The position numbers and the translations under genes were made by a program. DNA of 64,000 nucleotides from Epilithonimonas sp042695135 (GTDB lineage: Bacteria; Bacteroidota; Bacteroidia; Flavobacteriales; Weeksellaceae), in contig NZ_CP170547.1 of the NCBI RefSeq assembly GCF_042695135.1, positions 2,976,001 to 3,040,000 of the forward strand. The letters are read 5' to 3'. Within the stretch, counting starts at the first letter, position 1, and every line of letters begins with the position of its first letter. Below the pieces are notes generated by a model, which did not search any database, was not told where the DNA came from, and saw nothing but the letters and a program-made list of their open reading frames with translations. This document shows, one piece after another, positions 1-8,497 of this stretch.

Positions 1-17
1 AATTTAAAATTTAAACT

Positions 18-1199
18 ATGATCCCAAAATACAGAACTCAATTTAACGAAGAATTTTCTCAGGAAAAATATCAGAAAACAAATGAGCTAATCATAAAGAA
101 ATGCGGTCAGGAAGCCGCGTTTCGTCTTTCCGAAAGTCCCATTTTTCTAACCAATGATTTTTGGAATAAGCTGGATGATGCTTCGAAGTCCATTATTTCG
201 CAGATTAAAAATATGTCTGATGAAGAACTCAGCAAAGCCATTCCTATAAATTGCAATGTTCCGAATGACAACAAAAAGCCACATTTTATTGCCATCGATT
301 TTGGGATTTGTCAGGATGGAAATGGTGAAATCATTCCGCAATTGATAGAATTGCAGGCTTTCCCAAGTTTGTTCGGATTTCAAAGATTTTTTGAGGAAGT
401 AATCACAGAAGTTTATCCTTTTCTGAATGATCTGAAAAAATCGCTTTCACAAGAAGAATTTGTTAAAAAACTGAAAACTGTAATTGTTGGAAACGAAAAT
501 CCTGAAAATGTAATTTTACTTGAAATCTATCCCGAAAAACAAAAAACGGCGGTTGATTTTGTGTTAACCGAGCAATTACTGGGAATCAAAACGGTTTGTC
601 TGACGAAAGTTAAAAAAGACGGAAAGAAATTATTCTATGAAAAAGGTGGAAAATTAATTCCTATTAACAGAATTTACAACCGGGTAATCTTTGATGAGTT
701 GGACAAAATCGAGGGTTTGGAAACAGAGTTTGATTTCCGTGAAGACGTGGATGTGGAATGGATTACGCATCCTAATTGGTTTTTCAAAATCTCAAAATAT
801 ATTCTTCCAAAACTGAAACACGCGTTTGTTCCGAAAAGTTATTTCCTATCCGATTTTCCTGAAAACGAAGCTTTAGAAAACTTTGTTTTGAAACCGCTTT
901 TCTCTTTTGCAGGAAGTGGTGTCAACCTAAATCCGACTCAGGAAATCATTAATAAAATTGAAGATAAAGAAAATTACATACTTCAAAGAAAAGTAACTTA
1001 TGCACCACTTTTTGAAGACATCAACGGCGAATTCTCCAAAGCAGAGATCCGTTTACTTTTTGCTTGGGATCCTGAAGAAGAAGATCCTGAGCTTCTTGTT
1101 AATCTTGTAAGAATGACAAAAGCTGCGATGGTAAACGTAGATTTCAACAAGAAAGATGCAATCTGGATTGGGAGTTCTATGGCGTTTTTTGGGGAATAA
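18..1199 (+). CDS. ATP-grasp-like hypothetical protein
   Basis: 393-residue soluble protein with no signal peptide. The C-terminal half has the look of an ATP-grasp enzyme: a VLKP strand with Lys at about 292, a small-residue loop FAGSGV (about 298-302), a strand YILQRK (320-325), and an acidic/basic EIRLLF strand (343-348) followed by NLVRMTK. That order resembles ATP-grasp ligases that join a carboxylate to an amine. I know no named function and do not assign a substrate. It starts at an ATG 17 bases into the window, so its promoter and operon partners are out of view. It reads toward the DUF421 gene 86 bases downstream on the same strand. The fold assignment is an inference from motif spacing. 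Confidence 0.6.
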   Translation: MIPKYRTQFNEEFSQEKYQKTNELIIKKCGQEAAFRLSESPIFLTNDFWNKLDDASKSIISQIKNMSDEELSKAIPINCNVPNDNKKPHFIAIDFGICQDGNGEIIPQLIELQAFPSLFGFQRFFEEVITEVYPFLNDLKKSLSQEEFVKKLKTVIVGNENPENVILLEIYPEKQKTAVDFVLTEQLLGIKTVCLTKVKKDGKKLFYEKGGKLIPINRIYNRVIFDELDKIEGLETEFDFREDVDVEWITHPNWFFKISKYILPKLKHAFVPKSYFLSDFPENEALENFVLKPLFSFAGSGVNLNPTQEIINKIEDKENYILQRKVTYAPLFEDINGEFSKAEIRLLFAWDPEEEDPELLVNLVRMTKAAMVNVDFNKKDAIWIGSSMAFFGE

Positions 1200-1285
1200 A
1201 TATTCTTTCTGATATTTTATCGTTTTCCAAATAAAATATATCAATTCCCTCTGGCGTATTTTTTGACATATCTCCTAAAAAAACT

Positions 1286-1990
1286 ATGCTTCTCACCAGC
1301 AATTCATTCGACTTAAAACAACTTTTACTCGGCTCCGAAGAATGGAGTTTTCTTCTGGAAACGATTTTAAGAACAGGAATCATGTTCTTCATTATCATTT
1401 TCGGACTTCGCCTTTTGGGTAAGCGAGGCGTCAAGCAATTATCAGTTTTTGAGCTGGTTGTGATTATCGGACTTGGTTCTGCAGCAGGCGATCCTATGTT
1501 TTACAAAGATGTTGGAATTATGCCGGCTTTGGTCGTTTTTACAATGATCATCAGCCTTTACAGCATTATTACTTATATCATCAGCAAAAGTAAAAAATTT
1601 GAAAAACTGGTAGAAGGAAAACCAATTTGTTTGATTAATGAAGGGATTTTCTGCATAGAAGATTTCAAAAAAGAAGCACTTGGCGAAGATGAATTTTTCT
1701 CTGAATTAAGGCTTAAAGGCGTTTCTCATCTTGGTCAAATAGAAAAAGCAATTGAGGAAATCTCGGGAGAGATCAGCGTTTTTTATTTTGAAGATAATGA
1801 TATCAAATATGGTCTGCCAATAATGCCCGATTCTTTGGATAAAGCGGTTAAATCATTTACTAAAAAGTCCCATTATTCGTGTACGTTTTGCGGTTATACG
1901 CAGGAATTTGAACTTAAGGAAAAGAGCCATTGTAAAGTCTGTGGTAAAGACGAATGGGTGGAATCTTCCAATAAAAAAAGGATTTCTTAA
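1286..1990 (+). CDS. DUF421 (YetF-like) membrane protein with C-terminal zinc ribbon
   Basis: The N-terminal part has about three membrane helices (roughly residues 24-44, 53-72 and 78-100) with the typical DUF421 text RLLGKRGVKQLSVFELVVII. A cytoplasmic YetF-type domain follows (about 108-185, with GKPICLINEG). The last 40 residues carry a CxxC...CxxC pair (Cys199, Cys202, Cys216, Cys219) that looks like a rubredoxin/zinc-ribbon knuckle. I do not recognise this as part of the usual DUF421 architecture. The molecular role of DUF421 proteins is not established. The stop codon overlaps the stop of the convergent HAD gene by four bases. Confidence 0.8.
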   Translation: MLLTSNSFDLKQLLLGSEEWSFLLETILRTGIMFFIIIFGLRLLGKRGVKQLSVFELVVIIGLGSAAGDPMFYKDVGIMPALVVFTMIISLYSIITYIISKSKKFEKLVEGKPICLINEGIFCIEDFKKEALGEDEFFSELRLKGVSHLGQIEKAIEEISGEISVFYFEDNDIKYGLPIMPDSLDKAVKSFTKKSHYSCTFCGYTQEFELKEKSHCKVCGKDEWVESSNKKRIS

Positions 1991-2640
1991 AGGACTTTCA
2001 GCTTCTCTACATCCAGCTCGTCAAAATGATGAATTACCAAATCTGCTAACTCATAATTTTGATTTTTGCTGTTGGCACTCTTATAACCCACACAGAATAT
2101 TTCAGCTCCATTTGCGGCCAAAATTCCGTTTGTGCTGTCTTCTATCACGATACAATTGGATTTGTCATTTCCGGAAAGTCTCTGAGCTTCTATGAAAATG
2201 GCCGGATGTGGCTTTGATTCCGGGAAATCTTCGCCACTGACGAGATGAGAGAAAAAAGGAAATAAATTGAAACGTCTGAATACCCTGTCGATTGTGGTTT
2301 TTGCAGCAGACGACGCTAATATCAATTGGAAATTCTGAGAGTAAAGACTCTTAATCAAAGCTTCTACGCCGTCCAATAATTTAAGAGCCGGATCCGTATC
2401 GAAAAGATCATAAAAAATAGTTCTTTTTCTCTGGATTAATTCTTCTGTAGCAGTTTCGATTCCAAAAATATCTTTGATCATCTGATAGACATTTCGGGTA
2501 GATTTTCCAGTGAATTTTGAGAATAATTCTGAATCTACATCAATATTCAATTCTCCGAAATGCTGGTAATAAGCTTTCTTATGAAGCGGTTCCGTATCCA
2601 CAATCACGCCGTCCATATCAAAAATAACCGTATTCTTCAA
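1987..2640 (-). CDS. HAD-family phosphatase / beta-phosphoglucomutase-like
   Basis: Haloacid dehalogenase superfamily hydrolase of about 217 residues, the usual size for the subfamily. Motif I is FDMDGVIVDTEP (nucleophile Asp8, acid/base Asp10, numbered from the start chosen here). Motif II lies in LILASSAA, the Lys motif in ESKPHPAIF, and motif IV in CIVIEDSTNGILAA. These are typical of sugar-phosphate phosphatases and beta-phosphoglucomutases; substrate unknown. Longer in-frame starts exist at 2682 (ATG) and 2715 (not ATG), but a good -7 element sits at 2664-2671, between them and the domain. I therefore chose the TTG at 2640, which begins KNTVIFDMDG. Confidence 0.85.
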   Translation of the reverse strand: MKNTVIFDMDGVIVDTEPLHKKAYYQHFGELNIDVDSELFSKFTGKSTRNVYQMIKDIFGIETATEELIQRKRTIFYDLFDTDPALKLLDGVEALIKSLYSQNFQLILASSAAKTTIDRVFRRFNLFPFFSHLVSGEDFPESKPHPAIFIEAQRLSGNDKSNCIVIEDSTNGILAANGAEIFCVGYKSANSKNQNYELADLVIHHFDELDVEKLKVL

Positions 2641-2663
2641 ACTTTGATTTTTATAATTCCGTG

Positions 2664-2671
2664 CAAAAGTA
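2664..2671 (-). promoter_or_regulatory. Bacteroidota -7 element for the HAD gene
   Basis: On the minus strand this reads TACTTTTG, an exact match to TAnnTTTG, followed by the common GCAC. It places transcription start near 2660 and supports the TTG start codon at 2640. No clear TTG -33 box is visible at the usual 17-23 base spacing. Confidence 0.5.
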
Positions 2672-2698
2672 TGGATTCTCATTTTAATGCAGTATTTT

Positions 2699-2775
2699 GA
2701 ACGCAGAGTCCACAAAGTTTTTTTGAAATTATTGAAAATATTTAAGTTTCACAAAGGCGTAAAACTCATCAAAGA
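2699..2775. repeat. interspersed CGCAAAG-type intergenic repeat (degenerate copy)
   Basis: A diverged copy of the repeat found between arginine genes: GAACGCAGAGTCCACAAAG, a T-run, then CACAAAGGCGTAAAACTCATCAAAG. It shares the T-run and the AAAGGCGTAAAACTCA(T/C)CAAAG half with the copy at 36384-36460. Confidence 0.55.
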
Positions 2776-2814
2776 TTTAAGTGCAATGATGTGTATTTTG
2801 GTTACAAACTTGAT

Positions 2815-3840
2815 CTAAAGAAATGTTAATCTAATAATCTTATCTTTTCCGGCTAAGATCAATGTGTTTTTGTCTGCCCATTCACAGGCGTAGAGATTCT
2901 TCTCATCTGAGATTTTTGTCCAGGTTTTGCCGAAATCGGATGAAAAACTAATATGCTTGTCTCCAACTGCAACAATCTCTTTTCCTTTGGTTTTTGGACG
3001 GAATTTCACGCAGGTCATATAGCCGGCATTTTTTCCGCTGGCCTGGATTTGCCAAGTTTTTCCACCGTCGTTGGTCGTTGCGATATTGTTGATATTGTCT
3101 GCTTGTTTGGTGTAATCTCCGCCAACTGCTATTCCGAAATTTTTATCATAAAAATCGATGGAATAGATGCCTTGGGCTTCTGAATCTTGGATGAAATTGG
3201 TCTCAAATATTTCTGTTTCCTGAGATTTTAAATCAAATCTAAAAATTCTTGAAGAACCTCCTCCTGTTCCTAACCAAAGATAGTTATCAAAAGATGCTAA
3301 ATTGGAATTGCTTGCTGCAAATGCGGCTTCTCCTTCATTCATTTTTAAAATCCTATTTGCAGAACTCATATTATAAAATTTATAAATTTTTTTTGTCGGA
3401 GAAAGAGTTAATAATTTTATATGTAAATCTTTAGCTGGATCACTGAACGCAAAAGCCAAATCTTCATTTACAAAATGTAAAGCATCATAAAAAGCAGTTT
3501 TAATAGTATCTGAATAAATTATTTTAGACTTTAATGTACTTTTATCAATTTCAAAAAAGTAAGCTGGGCTTTCTATGCTAATTGCATAAAAATTCTTCTT
3601 GTTTTGTGCTAAAGTTCTGAACTGTAATTTTTTGTCTGAAATAATAATTTGTTTCTTGTCAGATTTATCTTTTAAATTGACAAAACCAAATTTGGAATCT
3701 GTTCCCGAATACCAGACTTTTCCATCCCAAAGCTGAATGGCTCGGATGCTGATCTTATCGGTCAGTAATGTATCAATGGTGAATTTCTGAGAATAAAAAA
3801 ATGTTGAAATCAACAGGAAAAGGAAGCTGAGTTTTTTCAT
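2815..3840 (-). CDS. secreted YCF48/BNR-repeat beta-propeller protein
   Basis: 341 residues with a clear signal peptide (MKKLSFLFLLISTFFYSQ). The mature part has sialidase/BNR-like blades, seen as TTNDGGKTWQI and SSDFGKTWTKI (the S/T-x-D-x-G-x-T-W Asp-box), plus LGTGGGSSRIF and GIAVGG strands. Proteins of this type are annotated as oxidoreductases or as relatives of the photosystem II assembly factor YCF48; in flavobacteria their role is unknown. It probably sits in the periplasm or on the outer membrane. There is no T9SS C-terminal sorting domain. Confidence 0.8.
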   Translation of the reverse strand: MKKLSFLFLLISTFFYSQKFTIDTLLTDKISIRAIQLWDGKVWYSGTDSKFGFVNLKDKSDKKQIIISDKKLQFRTLAQNKKNFYAISIESPAYFFEIDKSTLKSKIIYSDTIKTAFYDALHFVNEDLAFAFSDPAKDLHIKLLTLSPTKKIYKFYNMSSANRILKMNEGEAAFAASNSNLASFDNYLWLGTGGGSSRIFRFDLKSQETEIFETNFIQDSEAQGIYSIDFYDKNFGIAVGGDYTKQADNINNIATTNDGGKTWQIQASGKNAGYMTCVKFRPKTKGKEIVAVGDKHISFSSDFGKTWTKISDEKNLYACEWADKNTLILAGKDKIIRLTFL

Positions 3841-3959
3841 TTTATAAATTTATTAAAAACTTCGAGAATTTTATTAAACCTTCGAGGTTTTTGAAACCTG
3901 GGAGGTTAGAAACTTTTAGCTTTGGAGAAACTTCAATTTGACAAAAACTTGTTTTACAC

Positions 3960-4085
3960 CGAAAACCCCTAGCCCCGATAGTAGTGGCATCCTTTTTTGT
4001 CATTGCGATTGTTGTAAAGTTCAACGGAATTACTTAGCGCTGTTCGCAATGACAAAAAAGATATAGCGGATAGCGGGAAACAGCT
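3960..4085. repeat. interspersed palindromic element with 16-bp perfect arms
   Basis: Arms TTTTTTGTCATTGCGA (3993-4008) and TCGCAATGACAAAAAA (4044-4059) are perfect inverted repeats around a 35-base loop. They are flanked outside by GC-rich blocks (AGCCCCGATAGTAGTGG before, AGCGGATAGCGGGAAAC after). A second copy with the same layout lies at 32060-32192. A 60-codon frame through here on the minus strand has no coding signal. Confidence 0.75.
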
Positions 4086-4094
4086 CCAAAAAAA

Positions 4095-4115
4095 AATTCC
4101 GCACGAGGCGGAATT
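4095..4115 (-). terminator. intrinsic terminator of the APC permease gene
   Basis: AATTCCGC/GCGGAATT stem with a five-base loop. On the minus strand it is followed by a run of nine T. It lies just past the permease stop codon. Confidence 0.8.
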
Positions 4116-4122
4116 TATATTA

Positions 4123-5655
4123 TTAATCTTTGTTGTCGATGTCGAGATCTACATCCTGCAGAGGTTTTTGTTCTGCTTTGAACGTTTCGCCATAACCGGT
4201 CTTGTGAAGTTTGCTATTTCTTAAACTATATGTAAAGTAAATAATAACTCCGAAAACAAGCCATCCTGTGGATAATAATTTGGCATCGTGGCTAAGATTC
4301 CAAATCAGATAAACATTGATCAAAATCCCTAAAGTTGCAATAACAGGCAATGCTGGAACTTTGAAGTTTCTAGGTAGATTAGGTTCTTTTTTTCGAAGGA
4401 TCCAAACGGCTACACAAACCATTGTGAAAGCAAATAAGGTCCCGAAACTTGTCATATCTGCCAACTTGCTGATTGGTGTAAATGCCGCAACCGTTGCGAT
4501 TAAAACGCCTAAGATCATCAAGCTTTTCGCCGGTGTTTTTCTGATCGGGTGGATATCGCTGAATAACTTCGGGATCAAACCGTCTTTTGACATTCCTAGG
4601 AAAATTCTTGACTGTCCCATAATCATTACCATCAATACGGAAACCAGACCTACAGTTGCCGCAATCGTGATGATATAACCTGCCCAGCCTTGTCCAGCAA
4701 TCTCGAATGCATAAGCAACCGGTGCTTTGATCGCGTCCGGGAATTTACCTTGAGGATTGAAATCTGTATAGTGCATCATCCCGGTCAAAACCAATGATAC
4801 CAAAATATAAAGAACGGTACAAACCAACAGCGATGTGATGATCGCAAAAGGAACATCTTTCTTAGGATTGATTGCCTCACCTGCCTGCGTAGAAACGGCA
4901 TCAAAACCGACGTAAGCAAAGAAAATTGCCGCAGCTCCGGAAACAATTCCCTGGAAACCGTAAGCTTCTTTTAATGTATCGCCTTCTTTTACCATCTCAG
5001 GGGCCGGGATAAAGGGATGCCAGTTGGCTGTATCTATAAAGAAAACACCTGCAATAATCACGAAAAGAACCGCAGAAACCTTCATGATCACAATCATATT
5101 GTTGGCTTTTGCAGCTTCTTTTGTTCCTTTGATAAGGATAGAAATCACGATTAAAACGATACAGAACGCCGGCAGATTCATAGAAAATCCTTCGCCTGTG
5201 TAACTTGCGGGATCGGAAGTAAGATAATCGGGAAGATGAAGACCAAACATCTTCAGTAATTTATTAAAATAACCAGACCAGGAAACGGCGACCGTCATAG
5301 ATCCCATCGCATATTCCAGGATAAGTCCCCAACCAATGATCCAGGCAAAAATCTCGCCTACTGTTCCGTAAGCATAGGCATAAGCCGACCCTTCTACCGG
5401 AAGTATTGATGCGAACTCAGAATAACAGAGTGCTGCAAATACACAAGCAATCCCTGCAATCACAAAAGAAAGTGCCAATGCCGGTCCTGCATGATAATAA
5501 GCTCCAGTTCCCGTTAATACGAAAATACCACCTCCAATGATAGCCCCGATTCCGATGGCTGTAAGACTCCATTTACCAAGAACCCTTTTTAGCTGGCTGC
5601 TTTTCATGTCGTCTTCGAAAGCGCTCATTGGTTTTTTTGTCCAAATTTTTGACAT
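4123..5655 (-). CDS. APC-family amino acid permease (cationic amino acid transporter type)
   Basis: About 510 residues with 12 or more hydrophobic segments. The first helix carries GIGAIIGGGIFVLTGTGA, the substrate-binding signature of the APC superfamily. Later helices include AAAIFFAYVGFDAVSTQAGEAINPKKD, the usual TM6 and conserved loop of CAT/YfnA-like permeases. It should import amino acids by proton- or sodium-coupled symport across the inner membrane; the substrate is not readable. The start is the ATG at 5655 (MSKIWTKKPM); the longer frame begins only with TTG. It is monocistronic, with its own terminator. Confidence 0.9.
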   Translation of the reverse strand: MSKIWTKKPMSAFEDDMKSSQLKRVLGKWSLTAIGIGAIIGGGIFVLTGTGAYYHAGPALALSFVIAGIACVFAALCYSEFASILPVEGSAYAYAYGTVGEIFAWIIGWGLILEYAMGSMTVAVSWSGYFNKLLKMFGLHLPDYLTSDPASYTGEGFSMNLPAFCIVLIVISILIKGTKEAAKANNMIVIMKVSAVLFVIIAGVFFIDTANWHPFIPAPEMVKEGDTLKEAYGFQGIVSGAAAIFFAYVGFDAVSTQAGEAINPKKDVPFAIITSLLVCTVLYILVSLVLTGMMHYTDFNPQGKFPDAIKAPVAYAFEIAGQGWAGYIITIAATVGLVSVLMVMIMGQSRIFLGMSKDGLIPKLFSDIHPIRKTPAKSLMILGVLIATVAAFTPISKLADMTSFGTLFAFTMVCVAVWILRKKEPNLPRNFKVPALPVIATLGILINVYLIWNLSHDAKLLSTGWLVFGVIIYFTYSLRNSKLHKTGYGETFKAEQKPLQDVDLDIDNKD

Positions 5656-5829
5656 AATTTTTGATTTTTTAGATTTTTCCCCCAATATGAAAAGGGCTGT
5701 TTCCTTTGTTTGTTTGTTTTGAATTACGAAAATATTAAAAAAATATCATCCTTAACATTTTTTAACTAATTTATTTTACATATTCATATTAATTCTTGAT
5801 TTAGAGATATTTTTTTGAAGCTTAATAAT

Positions 5830-5837
5830 TATCTTTG
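5830..5837 (+). promoter_or_regulatory. -7 element directly abutting pnuC
   Basis: TATCTTTG matches TAnnTTTG and ends three bases before the pnuC ATG at 5841. Transcription would start at or within a few bases of the start codon, suggesting a leaderless mRNA. The longer frame's TTG at 5835 lies inside the promoter element, so it is unlikely to be the true start. Confidence 0.5.
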
Positions 5838-5840
5838 GAA

Positions 5841-6500
5841 ATGGATTTTTTACAAACTCTCGCTGCACAATACGAATCTTATGAGACTTATCTTATTATT
5901 TTTGAATCGGTTGCTGTTTTCTTTGGCTTGTTAAGCGTTTATTTTTCCATCAGACAAAATATCTGGGTCTACCCTACCGGTATTATTTCGACCGTACTTT
6001 TTATTTATATCATGTATGTTTTCGGATTGCTGGGCGATATGCTCATCAATGTTTATTACACGGTGATGAGTGTTTATGGCTGGATTCTCTGGGCGAAAAA
6101 CTCTAAAGATCATATCCACGTGGATGTTAGGAAAGCCAGTAAGAAAGATTGGGAAATAGGTGGATTGTTATTTATTGGGAGTTTGATTTTCGTTGGAGCG
6201 GTTTATTATTTGAAACCTTATATCGATAATCAGTTTTCTATGAATGGTGTGAAACTGGGACTTTATCATCTTGACTGGGCGAATTATACTGATATTGTTA
6301 CGACTTCCCTGTTTTTGGTCGGAATGTACTTTATGGCGAAACGAAATATCGAGAACTGGATCTTCTGGATCGTTGCGGATTTTATCTGTATCCCGATGAT
6401 GATCTATAAAGGTCTGGGAATCACGGCGATCCAATATATTGTTTTCACGGCTATGGCGATTATTGGCTATATCGAATGGAAGAAAAGTTTGGCTAAATAA
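5841..6500 (+). CDS. pnuC: nicotinamide riboside transporter PnuC
   Basis: 219 residues, seven hydrophobic helices. The text matches the PnuC family: an early FFGLLSVYFSIRQNIWVYPTGII block, NVYYTVMSVYGWILW in the middle, and a C-terminal ENWIFWIVADFICIPMMIYKGL helix. PnuC takes up nicotinamide riboside (or in some relatives other vitamins such as thiamine) by facilitated diffusion, trapped by a cytoplasmic kinase. No kinase or NAD-salvage gene and no riboswitch is visible nearby, so the vitamin is not certain. Confidence 0.9.
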   Translation: MDFLQTLAAQYESYETYLIIFESVAVFFGLLSVYFSIRQNIWVYPTGIISTVLFIYIMYVFGLLGDMLINVYYTVMSVYGWILWAKNSKDHIHVDVRKASKKDWEIGGLLFIGSLIFVGAVYYLKPYIDNQFSMNGVKLGLYHLDWANYTDIVTTSLFLVGMYFMAKRNIENWIFWIVADFICIPMMIYKGLGITAIQYIVFTAMAIIGYIEWKKSLAK

Positions 6501-6528
6501 AATTTCCTCCAATTTTTAAGGAAGAATT

Positions 6529-6768
6529 TTAATTAATTCCAGATAATTTGTCGGCATATTCTTTTGAGAAAAGTATTTGATCTTCTTTCATTTTTTCGAC
6601 AGTTGTTGGCAGAACGTAATGGAAAAGATATTCAGCCTTATCATCTACGAATGTGATTTCCTTTTCTTCTCCGTCGATTAATTGTGCGAAAATATCCCAC
6701 ATCGATTCGCCTTTCAGCTTTAGTAATTCGAAGAAGTCGTTGGCTTTTATTGTTATTTTTTTACTCAT
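6529..6768 (-). CDS. small hypothetical protein
   Basis: 79 residues starting at ATG (MSKKITIKAND). Charged and soluble, without membrane segment or signal peptide; a central EEKEITFVDDKAEYLFHYVL stretch suggests a small alpha/beta fold. I do not recognise the family. It lies 28 bases past pnuC in convergent orientation and upstream of nothing obvious, so context gives no role. Confidence 0.55.
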   Translation of the reverse strand: MSKKITIKANDFFELLKLKGESMWDIFAQLIDGEEKEITFVDDKAEYLFHYVLPTTVEKMKEDQILFSKEYADKLSGIN

Positions 6769-6843
6769 ATTTTTTATTTTCTTTATTGTATTCGTGAATT
6801 TTCGATTTCATTTTTATATTGATTCTTTTTCACTTTATTCTTT

Positions 6844-7272
6844 TTAAACTGATTTAATGAAATCCTCATATTCATAAAAGAACATTTCAAAAGCATTCAT
6901 TTTTTCAACGAAGAATTCGAAAGTATCCGGCCAGGTTTGCTTATTAAAAATACTGATTCCGTGCTTTTCAACCCAAATCCTGCTGATGACTTTTCCGTTT
7001 TCCAAAGTATGAAATTCATCCATAAAAAATTCTCCGATCTCATCTCTTAGCAAATCTTCCAACGACTGAAACTTCTCAAAATAAGCATTTCGGAACAGCT
7101 CATCTTTCATTTCTATATCCAGAGAGACCTCAGCTTTCTTATTGTCTGCAGAAAACTTGAAAGAAAAGTCTTTGATTTTGGTATCGTATAACAGCCATTT
7201 CCTTGGAAAAGCCTTTCCGAAAGCCGTCCAGAATTCTGTCTTTAGTTGTTGCGCTTCTTGCTTGGAAAACAT
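6844..7272 (-). CDS. DUF4268 family protein
   Basis: 142 residues, ATG start. The sequence (QQLKTEFWTAFGKAF...RKWLLYDTKIKDFSFKF...VSRIWVEKHGISIFNK) fits the DUF4268 group, a small alpha/beta protein common in Bacteroidota and sometimes fused to nuclease domains elsewhere. Function unknown. Transcribed in the same direction as the 79-residue protein downstream, with a 75-base gap. Confidence 0.7.
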   Translation of the reverse strand: MFSKQEAQQLKTEFWTAFGKAFPRKWLLYDTKIKDFSFKFSADNKKAEVSLDIEMKDELFRNAYFEKFQSLEDLLRDEIGEFFMDEFHTLENGKVISRIWVEKHGISIFNKQTWPDTFEFFVEKMNAFEMFFYEYEDFIKSV

Positions 7273-7319
7273 TTTGAGTTGGAGTGTTTGAGAGTTCTAT
7301 AGTTTGAGAGTTTAGCCAT

Positions 7320-7400
7320 TAATACATTAAGCTCTCGAAGTCTTTTTAAACTTTGAAAGCATTGTCAGGCTGAGGCTCTCGAAGCCCGTTATATTTGATT
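7320..7400. repeat. short interspersed CTGAGGCTCTCGAAG repeats
   Basis: Two related words, CTCTCGAAG at about 7333 and GTCAGGCTGAGGCTCTCG at about 7365. The same word recurs at 17660-17680, 18075-18095, 48735-48755 and 62150-62205. It resembles the well-known intergenic word 'cctgagcggagtcgaag' of many Bacteroidota. Confidence 0.5.
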
Positions 7401-7425
7401 CTTTTGCCTATTATCTTGTTACTTC

Positions 7426-8409
7426 TCACAATGTGAGCTCCACTTTCGCTTCGTTGAATTCTTTGATTAAGTTTTCAAAGACTTTTTCTACCGGAAGAAT
7501 CTCGTCTATCAAAGCGGAAACCTGTCCTATTTCCAGTTCGCCTTCCGTAAGATCGCCTTCAAACATTCCGAGTTTTGCGCGGGCTCTCCCGAGTGTTTCT
7601 TTCAGGGCTTCAACATTTCTGCCAGATTCGTATAGATTTTCCAGATCATTGTAAAATTTATTTTTGATTAATCGGACTGGTGCCAATTCCTTTAGAGTCA
7701 GTTGGGTGTCACCTTCTTTCAGTTCGACGATTTTGTTTTTGAAATTATCGTGCGAACTTGCTTCAACTGTCGCTGCAAAACGAGAACCTATTTGAACGCC
7801 ATCTGCACCGAGAATCATCGCTGCTTTCATCTGGCTTCCAAGTCCAATTCCACCTGCTGCAATTAATGGAATATCAATGTTTTTTTTCACATTCGGGATC
7901 AGGCAAAGTGTCGTCGTCTCTTCTCTCCCATTATGTCCGCCCGCTTCAAAACCTTCTGCTACAACGGCATCCACACCTGCATCCTGACATTTTACTGCAA
8001 ACTTAGCACTTGCAACTACGTGGGCAACTTTGATGCCTTCTTTCTTCAAAATTTCTGTGTAGGTTTTGGGATTTCCTGCTGAAGTGAAAACGATTTTAAC
8101 ACCCTCTTCTATTATAATATTAATAATCTCTTCAATATTTGGATAAAGCAAAGCGATATTAACTCCGAAAGGTTTGTCGGTCGCCGCTTTACATTTCTGA
8201 ATATTTTCTCTAAGGATATCTGGATACATACTTGCAGATCCAATCAAACCCAATCCCCCATTATTGGAAACAGCAGAAGCCAATCGCCATCCGGAATGCC
8301 AGATCATTCCGCCTTGGATAATCGGATATTTGATGTTGAAAAGCTGAGTGATTCTGTTCATTCCGTGGTATTGTTTTTGGGCAATTCCGAAATCTATGAA
8401 GCTGGACAT
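7426..8409 (-). CDS. nitronate monooxygenase / 2-nitropropane dioxygenase family
   Basis: TIM-barrel flavoprotein, 327 residues. Diagnostic blocks are YPIIQGGMIWHSGW (FMN-binding), GGLGLIGSASM, DAVVAEGFEAGGHNG (catalytic-region His), IPLIAAGGIG and LGADGVQIGSRFAAT (phosphate-binding of FMN). The family oxidises alkyl nitronates; the same fold covers FabK-type enoyl reductases, but FabK-specific features are not obvious, so detoxification is the more likely role. A TAnnTTTG element at 8423-8430 lies ten bases upstream of the ATG at 8409. An internal ATG at 8361 (MNRITQLF) would give a more typical 311 residues. Confidence 0.85.
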   Translation of the reverse strand: MSSFIDFGIAQKQYHGMNRITQLFNIKYPIIQGGMIWHSGWRLASAVSNNGGLGLIGSASMYPDILRENIQKCKAATDKPFGVNIALLYPNIEEIINIIIEEGVKIVFTSAGNPKTYTEILKKEGIKVAHVVASAKFAVKCQDAGVDAVVAEGFEAGGHNGREETTTLCLIPNVKKNIDIPLIAAGGIGLGSQMKAAMILGADGVQIGSRFAATVEASSHDNFKNKIVELKEGDTQLTLKELAPVRLIKNKFYNDLENLYESGRNVEALKETLGRARAKLGMFEGDLTEGELEIGQVSALIDEILPVEKVFENLIKEFNEAKVELTL

Positions 8410-8422
8410 TATTTATTTTTTC

Positions 8423-8430
8423 CAAAAATA
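8423..8430 (-). promoter_or_regulatory. -7 element for the nitronate monooxygenase gene
   Basis: Minus-strand TATTTTTG matches TAnnTTTG and sits just upstream of the ATG at 8409. Confidence 0.4.
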
Positions 8431-8456
8431 GGGATTCATTTTTTAAAAATAAAAAA

Positions 8457-8474
8457 ACCTGCAAAATAGCAGGC
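8457..8474 (-). terminator. intrinsic terminator of the T9SS cargo gene at 8498
   Basis: Minus strand reads AAGCCTGC-TATTTT-GCAGG followed by seven T. It lies 24 bases past the stop codon of the secreted protein. Confidence 0.7.
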
Positions 8475-8497
8475 TTTACTTGATCTGAAAAAGAGAA

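Noticed and set aside
3842..4024. A 60-codon open frame after the BNR-repeat protein
   Set aside because: It runs through the palindromic repeat and has no start context or domain.
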